NCBI GenBank assembly: GCA_022592445.1
Contig: JABYQR010000150.1
Coordinates: 1-64,000, forward strand
Reading direction: 5' to 3'
DNA length: 64,000 nucleotides
Origin: Cytidiella melzeri
Lineage: Eukaryota > Basidiomycota > Agaricomycetes > Polyporales > Irpicaceae
The notes beneath the pieces were generated by a model. It saw nothing but the letters and a program-made list of their open reading frames with translations, did no database searches and was not told the origin of the DNA. The first letter of the stretch is position 1. Each line of letters begins with the position of its first letter. Made by a program: the position numbers and the translations under genes. Positions 57,389 through 64,000 of this stretch are shown here, piece after piece.

Positions 57389-60164
57389 ATGGGTACGAAC
57401 ACCGTCCTCCCTTCCACTCCTACTAAGGCTCACTCTGGCTCTAATCCTCACCTCGGTCTCTCCGGCCACACTCCTGTTGTTCTCAAACGCGGATCACGTC
57501 ACTATGGGTGGGGAAACGTTGATCAGTCGCGCACCGACGTGACGAGGGACTTAGGACCTTCTATCCACGAGCTGCCGTACCAATTCTTCCAGGATTATAT
57601 CCTCCCTCCTCTCCACAAGGACGTAGACGTACCGGCCGTCATTCGCCGGCTGAAGAACAGTGGCGGTATTACCAAGGCTGGGCGTTGGAAGGGGTTTAAT
57701 CAGGACCCTCACAAGTTCTCAGCTAAGAGTTCGTCACGGTCCGACAAGACCCCACAAGCAGAGAATCACGTCTTCGCTAAGCTCGCCCCCGTCATCGAGA
57801 ATATCGTTCAACAATCTGGTTGCTCTGAGGCGGAACCGATTGTGGTGTACGAGACCTTACCCAATAGCAACCCCATCTGCTGCTTCGACGACAAGAGAGG
57901 AAAACCCGACGGGTGGCTGATCTTCAACCGCCACGTGCGCTTCCTTGAAGATCGCCGAGACAGGCGACGCTATTGGCGCGACGTTGCCACACCTGCGGAG
58001 TTCAAGCTACGGGATACCCGAGATGACTTGCAGGACGTAAGTATCACCACCATCTGCGCTAAGGCCACCGCACTAACTCGAAACACATCACAGGATGTAA
58101 ACAAGATATGCTGGAACATGCACCAGGTCATGCAAGAAGATCCCCGCCGTCGCTTCGTCTTCGCTTTCACGATTGAGAACACCCAAATGCGCGTGTGGAT
58201 GGCCAACAGATCGGAGGTCGTTGTCTCCGAACCGTTTAACTTTATCAAGGCAAGTCAGTGCAGCCCTCGCCACATGCATTTTTTACTGACGCGTCGCTTG
58301 CAGGACCACGAGAAGTTCATTCACTTCTTCCTATCCCAGACGTACGCCCAGGAGCACGAGCTCGGAATCGACACCACGATGACCATGGTCGCGGCAGAGG
58401 AAACCAAAATCCCAACGTACGACATCACAGTGCGCGTCGTGGAAACCACTGGGGAGGGACAGAACAAAGTGGAGACAGTCGAGGATCGAGTATTTCGAAC
58501 AAAGTACCTGATCAACGGAGACGGAGCGAAGTCTCTTCGCGGGAGAGGCACGCGCATTTGGAAGGTGCAGGAAGTGGAGGGTGGGGAGGAGGACGCTGAT
58601 TCTTCAGGCGTGTTGAAAGACGTTTGGGTGGACGAGGATCGACAGCGAGAAGGAGATATTCTCGAGGAGATCAGGGATCAGCCCAATCTTAACGATACAG
58701 ACAGTGAAGAGTTGAAGCGGCTACTTCTCACGCCTATTGCTAGAGGCGACGTTTTCATCGACGGAGTCTGTGACGACACACGTACTCTTATCACCCGCGG
58801 TGCTACCATCCCGGAGAATTCGAAGAGGTTCCACTTGGACATTCCTCTGAGCCACCAGCCTTCGCATGCTCGCACGACAGTCACCGCTGACATCCCTGTC
58901 ACTGGAAATATATTTCTGCCTGCGCCCACCGAAAGGATTCAGAGGCTGGTCAAATACCATCGCAAACGTCACTATCGGATCGTCTTCAAAGAAGAATGCA
59001 AGCCGCTGTCTAAGGCGACGTCGTTACTACAAGTGTTCTCAGCACTTTTCAGCATAACAATTGGTGAGCCGTTTATTAGCTCTAGTATGTTTTCTCCACC
59101 CCTGAAGGTTGTCCGGGACAGGACTCCGTGTCATTCACACGAATGGATCAGGCTGGGTGCATAGGGACATCAGTGCTGGTAACATTCTCATCCTGGAGGG
59201 ACCAAATGTGAACAAAGCGAAGTTATCGGATCTAGAGTATGCGAAGCGGCTAGATACAGGTGGCAAGCATGAGGTTCGCACGGTGAGTTATGTCCATTGA
59301 AGCTCCCATACAACGCTCACGCTATACCAGGGAACGGCAAATTTCATGTCGGTCGAAGTCGACGCAGGAACATACCTCTTTAGCTCTACACTCCAACGCC
59401 CCCAGCGCTCGAAAGCGAAGGCGAACGCAGACCACTTGGCATTTAGACGGCAGCTCGACCAGAGGGCTCTTACAGATAAAGTCGGTCGGCGTGACCAGTC
59501 GATACTGCACCAGAAGCCTAACGAATTTTCATACAATCCCATCCACGATCTCGAGTCTATTTGGTGGATTGCTGTGTACTTTGTGGTCAACAAGGAAACC
59601 TCGATAGCAGCTCGAGACAACCAGGGCACCGCGGATGAAAACCAGGCAGGGGTTGACACCCGTCTTACCGAGAAACAGCTCCTGTATGCCAGGAGCCTTT
59701 TTTATGGTGCCAAAGCCAGAAGTGACGCTGTCAGTATCCCGCACACCACCGACAATCCTCTCGACAACCACTTGCGTGGCCTGCCCTCACATCTTTCCCT
59801 CGTCTGTACGGAGCTCATCGAGCTGAGGCAGGCACTGCGTACGCACTACGCTACAATCGAGTCACCGGAATTCAACATTGACAAGATGGTTTGCGACGAG
59901 CTCTACGAAGACTTCATGCAGGCCTTCCAGTTTATCATTGTAGCCCTATACGAGCAAGACGTCACTGTGCGGGCCCTACCGGCTTTTACCAGAGAGGAAG
60001 CACCAGTGGAGTCGCATGATAAGCAGGCCGCAAAGACCGACGATGGGGATGTGGATGGAAGTGTCAGTAGTACGGGGACCAAGCGTAGGAACCAGGAGGA
60101 AGCGGAGTCGTCGTCTGCTCCGAAGAGGCAGAGGCCAGCCACCAGATCTCAGGCGAACAAGTAG
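57389..60164 (+). CDS. FunK1 fungal-type protein kinase
   Basis: The start is ATG 57389; the longer frame begins at GTG. N-terminal FunK1 region: LAPVIENIV, KPDGWLIF and MRVWMANRSEVVVSEPFNFIK, then FIHFFLSQTYAQEHELGIDTTM. The kinase core has HRDISAGNIL (catalytic loop), LSDLEYAK (DFG-equivalent, reads DLE) and GTANFMSVEV (activation segment). A long acidic and Pro-rich linker sits between the two lobes (58560-58690), and the C-terminus is basic (KRRNQEEAES...KRQRPATRSQ). Introns: 58037-58093, a GC-AG intron at 58250-58303, 59064-59107 and 59283-59330. The first two have lengths divisible by three and no stop, so retention would not break the frame. FunK1 kinases are expanded in mushrooms, with roles proposed in multicellular development. 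Confidence 0.9.
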
Positions 60165-60429
60165 TAGGTGCCTGAGAAGTCAGCGCCTGCGACGGAGTCC
60201 CAAGGTAAGATCGGACCACTACTTAGCTTTTGTCATCCTGTGCTGTAGTACCTTCACCATACGCTCTTCGATATATTGGTCACATACTTCAGTCTGTATA
60301 GGTATTCCAAGTCCAAAATTCATTCTTCGTTGTTCCTGACACTATACCAATGCGAATACAATTGCGACTGGCCATGGATACATCGTTCCTCATGGCAAAT
60401 TTGTGACTGCTTGACTGTGAGTCATTCGT
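60165..60429. other. Intergenic interval
   Basis: Between the FunK1 stop and the P450 relic; no gene is recognised. Confidence 0.5.
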
Positions 60430-60560
60430 TGTCGCAGCGTTCTTCGAGAAGATGCGCGCGGATATGCAGCATTCTGTCATTGAAATGGCGGCTCAGGAGT
60501 ACTTTGACTCGTAGGAGAGTGCTATATACGAGATCTTGGTCACGAAATGCGTGACGTTGC
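60430..60560 (+). pseudogene. Relic of a second P450 (C-terminal fragment)
   Basis: Bases near 60455-60555 (ATGCAGCATTCTGTCATTGAA, TTTGACTCGTAGGAGAG, TATACGAGATCTTGGTCACGAAATGCGTGACGTTGCCC) match the 3' end of the P450 gene at 56785-56885 (GTGCAGCATTTTGATATCGAA, TTCGACTCGTATGAAAGG, TATACGAGATCTTTGTCACAAAACGCGGAACGCTGCCC). TAT has become TAG. The heme loop and everything upstream are absent. It is a remnant of a local P450 duplication. Confidence 0.75.
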
Positions 60561-60818
60561 CCCGTAGTAGCTCATTGTAGCGATAATATAGCACTGGAAG
60601 AAACCAGAGATACATGGACCATTTCCATTTCACGAGAAAGTTACTCGTTATGACGTCTAGATGTACAGCGCACGTACACAGAACACCCACGCGTTATGTA
60701 GCGAATACACTAGTACAAAAACATTGATGTGAATATAGAGCCGCGGGAGGATGGGAGCAGTGAGCCGCAGTACAACAGAGAAGAGAATGTAGCCTGATGG
60801 AGGGTTGACTCCATGGGT
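60561..60818. other. Intergenic interval
   Basis: No gene is seen; 3' flank of the cyclin gene on the minus strand. Confidence 0.5.
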
Positions 60819-61865
60819 CTATGAAGGGGCGTGAAACCGAGGCATACGAAGGAGGTTGAACGCGGAAGAGAATCGAGGGAGTGTCACAGGGTCATCTTTC
60901 GTTTTGTCCTTGGCAGGATGTGTGAGCAAGCGAGGTAAGACGTCTACCTCCTCGTTGTCAGAGTACGACGAATCGGAGTCTGAGTCTTTCGATGGAGAGC
61001 GTATGTGTGCATCTACGTGCATAGATGACGACGGAGGTGTAGCGGGGAGGGACTCGGTAAATTCAGAGTCGTCCGAGTACGTGGAGGAGTCGGAGTCTGC
61101 ACGGTGACGGAAAGTGGTCCGCACGGCTGCAGTAGAGAGTCGAGGGCTAGATATACGCAAGTGGGGGGTCCAGGAACGATGCAATGATGTGAGCGCCTTG
61201 TAATGGACGAGTATGTCTGACTCGGACATGCGCATCTCAAAGTCGAGGACGTCCAGGAATTCGCGCTCGATGCGACCAATGTCCCGTCTGTTAAACAGGC
61301 TCGTGCACATCGACCAATGAACGTTTTTCAGTGTCGAATCGTTGAGATACTAGAGCACAATCCCAGCGTAAGTCACCCGTGAGAGGTTTGTTGTCGAAAC
61401 AACCTACCTTGTTGGAACAGATGAGAGCTCCGAGAAAAACTCTTTCGCACGCCCACTCCTCGACGGAAAGTTGCAGGTGCGGCTTCGCACGGTCGAGATA
61501 CACGAGTGTACCCAGTATACCAGGCATCTGAATGCCAGCTCTGTCGATGACTTGCTTTGCAAACCCGGCGAACTCTGCTGCAGCCGAGCGACGACGAGAA
61601 TTTGGACGACCGCGTGTAGAGCTAAAGGGGCAGCGCCCCAATGCGAAGTTTACCACGTCAATAACACAGTCGACAACGTGCTCTGTAAGCGCAGTTTAGA
61701 ATAAGCTTTCAGTGGGAAAACAATAATGGAGCGAGTGTACGTACCGATGAGAGCCTGGGATACGTCGATGTCGAGCATCTCCATGATGGCTGGAGAGTGG
61801 AGAGATGGGTCGATGAGACTTGCACCGTGAATGCAAGGAGCGTGGTAGTCAGCGCTCTGTGCCAT
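60819..61865 (-). CDS. PHO80-like cyclin (PCL family)
   Basis: Three minus-strand exons. Exon 1 (ATG 61865) reads MLDIDVSQALIG. A GTACGT intron follows, then EHVVDCVIDVVNFALGR, AAEFAGFAKQVIDRAGIQMPGILGTLVYLDRAKPHLQLSVEEWACERVFLGALICSNK. A second intron (about 61410-61340) ends TGTGCTCTAG and is followed by YLNDSTLKNVHW, MCTSLFNRRDIGRIEREFLDVLDFEM and SESDILVHY. This is the cyclin-box order of PHO80/PCL-type cyclins, which activate Pho85-class kinases in phosphate signalling, polarity and cell cycle. The C-terminus is Ser/Asp-rich (DSDSDSSYSDNEE), probably a phosphorylation region. The gene is intact. Confidence 0.9.
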
Positions 61866-62625
61866 GAGTGATAGCTACTGCTCTACTGCTAGTCCGACTT
61901 GGCTGGGCTTCTTTTCGCGACCTAAAGGGTATAGACCTCAGTCTACGAAGGGGGAGAAGAGCGACGAGATAACATCTGCAACTGGATGCGAAGTTTTATA
62001 CACTTGTGTGGGAGTAGTATAGATGTATGGCCGGATGGATTGTCGCCTGTGGTCCCTGGAGATCCGGTTCGACGATTGCCCTGTGCAGCGGCTCGGGGTG
62101 GGGGAGGGAGAGAGAGAGAGAGAAAGCTGGGAGTAGCCCACGCCAACTCTCGACATCGCGACGAAGTTTTTATTTGAAGTCGCATTCACTCGATGTCAAA
62201 CAGAAGACAACCGATAATCTGTCGGAAGCTATGCGACATGCTGAGGAATGCTTGGGGGTCTTGGAAAGCATGTGAGTAAGGTTACGCGGTGCATATGCCG
62301 TTTTCGTGTAATCAATGCGGTACTCGAGTCTACCATCGGGCATGTTGATCTAGCAGGAGTAAACTCCCTCCCCGACGTCTTCCCCATCGGGCAATCCGGC
62401 GGCTGCCACGTGAGGACTGGGGTTACCTTTGTGGCGTACTGCTCGGCGAGGAAGATATAAGTATTAGAAAGGTAGAAAGGTAGATATTATATCAACACTC
62501 ACCTTACCTAGAAAGCTGTGCATTCCAGTCTTGCCACTGGAGGTTCCTGGGTAAGCAATGTACAATTACCAAACTACGAATAAGGTACTATCGATACAAA
62601 CGTAGTAGTATAATGATATCCATTT
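61866..62625. other. Intergenic interval with GA microsatellite
   Basis: Promoter side of the cyclin and 3' side of the transporter. It has a GA-rich run (62098-62126). No gene is supported. Confidence 0.55.
62098..62126 (+). repeat. GGGGGAGGG(AG)n microsatellite
   Basis: About nine AG repeats after a G-rich start; simple-sequence repeat in an intergenic region. Confidence 0.9.
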
Positions 62626-64000
62626 CTAGGCAGCAGTTTCGTTTGAGCCTACGGGTTCAAACCTCACCCTCACCTCTGCAATCTCCTTCTTTGCGCGTTT
62701 CAGCGTACGCTCGATATCTGCCCCTAACGCGCTCGTGTCCTCTGTGTTCATCGAACCCGGGACTTTGGCAGTAAGGTCGACAAACATCAGAGCGCCGGCG
62801 CGCATCGCGCGAAGGTCCTTGACAGCCAGGAGAGCCCGGTCGCTGGGTGACTTCGAAGCTTCTTTAGAGAGTAAGAGTGGATCAAGGGCACGAACGAGTG
62901 TTTGCCGCGTGGACAGGCTAACTCCTGCGTCTGTCAACTGTTTGAACGAGCCCAGCATGATACCCCATCCCTGCTGGACGATGAGAAACGACACTAGAAG
63001 GCCTGCGTATACCGAGGGTCCATCAGGTGGGCTAGACGTGATGATGTGCGGACGGCACTTACCTCCGAGCTGGTCCAGAGGCAGATGAGGCCACCACCAC
63101 GTCCCGAGAATGGCTACGAGGGCTACCATACTCGACCACGCATCGCTTCGGTGATGAAGAGCGTTAGCATATAGCACTGGACTACGCTCCTCGTCTGCCA
63201 CCTTCTTCGTCGCGCGATACAGCAACTCCTTCGCCAAAACACCGATGGCGGCAAACCATGCTGCGTTCGGGTCCAACGCGTGTCCGTGCGAATGGCCGTG
63301 ATCGAGCCCCGCGGCAGATACATTCTGCGCGACCTCGGTGACATTAACCAGGATCTCCTGTAAAGCGCCCGCAGGAAGGGTAGCAGCGGTATGTGACAGC
63401 GAGTGTACGAGCAACGACAAGGAGTGCAGACCTAAGCCCAGTGCACCGCCTGTCAGCAGGAGCGACACGGCAGCTGTACCTATGACCTCGAATTTTCCAA
63501 AGCCATATGGGTACTTGTCTGTCGGCGGTTGTCGCGAAAGCTTCCAGCAAACCAAGGTAATAACATCCCCAATGATATCTATAGTTTGAAATCAACCTTT
63601 GGTGTTCGTGGACGCGAGTGCACAGGATGAGAGACACGTACCGCCAGCTGTGTGACCTGCATCGGCGAGTAGGGACGCCGAGTTCATGTACCATCCTGCC
63701 GCACCTTTCGACACGGTCAATCCCACGTTCGAGGCTAGTCCTACCAGCGTTATTCGACTGCCTCTGTCCCCTGTACGATAGCTCTGTTAGAATTTAAGAT
63801 TATGCAGAGTATGGACACTGGTGCGCGAACCTGCTCCGCTCAATGCCGCCACGACCTTGTCTGCATCCCCAGTGCCTCCTTCTCCGTGAGTGTGCGCGTG
63901 GCCGAACGATCCCAAGACGGAATGTGAGTGTGAATGTGAGTGACTCGGACTGATGTCATTCTCATGCTCGTGCTCGTTGTTGTTCTCCTGTTCGTGTTCA
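62626..64000 (-). CDS. Cation diffusion facilitator (mitochondrial MMT-like), truncated at window edge
   Basis: The minus-strand gene enters from the right edge, so its start is missing. A His-rich segment (HSHSHSHS, HAHTHGEGG) precedes SRITLVGLASNVGLTVSKG, SASLLADAGHTAGDIIGDVITL and YPYGFGKFEVIGTAAVSLLLTGG. A second metal-site helix reads LYANALHHRSDAWSSMVAL, then LGGLLVSFLIVQQGW, ending VRVRFEPVGSNETAA. The D-x-x-H/D and HxxxD motifs bind the metal ion. Three introns are visible: about 63830-63787, about 63643-63581, and 63062-63003 (60 bp, no stop). This order matches CDF transporters of the MMT1/2 type, which export iron from mitochondria in yeast. Zinc or manganese cannot be excluded. 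Confidence 0.9.

Noticed and set aside
54791..60560. P450, CmcJ-like enzyme and neighbours as a secondary-metabolite cluster
   Set aside because: No terpene synthase, polyketide synthase or peptide synthetase is present, and F-box and kinase genes intervene.

Overview
KIND OF ORGANISM. The window looks like nuclear DNA of an agaricomycete (mushroom-forming) fungus. Genes are split by many introns of about 45-70 bp with GTRNGT donors. Gene families typical of basidiomycetes are present: DUF6534 membrane protein, FunK1 kinase, mushroom-type F-box proteins with an LVCRRWRR motif, sedolisin, a CmcJ/GA4-desaturase-like oxidoreductase, a PHO80-type cyclin and an N-terminally membrane-rich P450. The transposons are of agaricomycete type. 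Part of the supplied ORF list begins at TTG/GTG; I moved starts to ATG wherever the product is a nuclear fungal protein. LAYOUT, REPEAT HALF (1-36 kb). This half is a nest of mobile elements. A decayed Ty3/gypsy retrotransposon lies on the minus strand (gag at 23217-21544, pol at 3563-203). It is split exactly between gag and protease by an approximately 18 kb KDZ-type DNA transposon (3564-21543). The KDZ element has gapless imperfect terminal inverted repeats and a 4-bp GTAC target duplication. Removing it with one GTAC brings gag and pol back into one frame. It carries an apparently intact CxC2/KDZ transposase (to 21260), a TET/JBP-type 2-oxoglutarate/Fe(II) dioxygenase gene (15259-16790), a gene with two RNase H1 hybrid-binding-like (viroplasmin-like) domains (12325-14104), a coiled-coil gene on the minus strand (6403-6915), and a decayed member of an uncharacterised mushroom-expanded family (4016-6171). 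A Ty1/copia element (7095-12227), whose LTRs differ only by a 9-bp indel, sits in the divergent promoter between the coiled-coil gene and the two-domain gene. To the right of the gypsy element is a second DNA-transposon gene (25622-34818). It is an RNase H-fold, DDE-like protein with several CGA-to-TGA style stops, and a second, older copia copy (29601-34495) interrupts its last exon. LAYOUT, HOST HALF (36-64 kb). Ordinary host genes follow: a coiled-coil/J-like protein (-), a DUF6534 membrane protein (-), five-unit polyubiquitin with an intron in nearly every unit (-), FAM72 (-), a sedolisin tripeptidyl peptidase (+), a CmcJ-like oxidoreductase (+), two tandem F-box paralogues (-, one with an internal stop), a cytochrome P450 (+), a FunK1 kinase (+), a short relic of a second P450, a PHO80-like cyclin (-), and a cation diffusion facilitator running off the right edge (-). 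HOW IT FITS TOGETHER. The inferred order of events on the left is gypsy, then KDZ, then copia. The KDZ element combines a transposase, a 5-methylcytosine-type dioxygenase and a protein that may bind RNA:DNA hybrids. This fits the known association of fungal TET/JBP genes with KDZ transposons and a possible role in escaping DNA-methylation silencing. The stops in neighbouring dead elements look like C-to-T decay at CpG, which suggests that methylation acts here. All functions are inferred from motifs read by eye; splice sites were deduced by hand.
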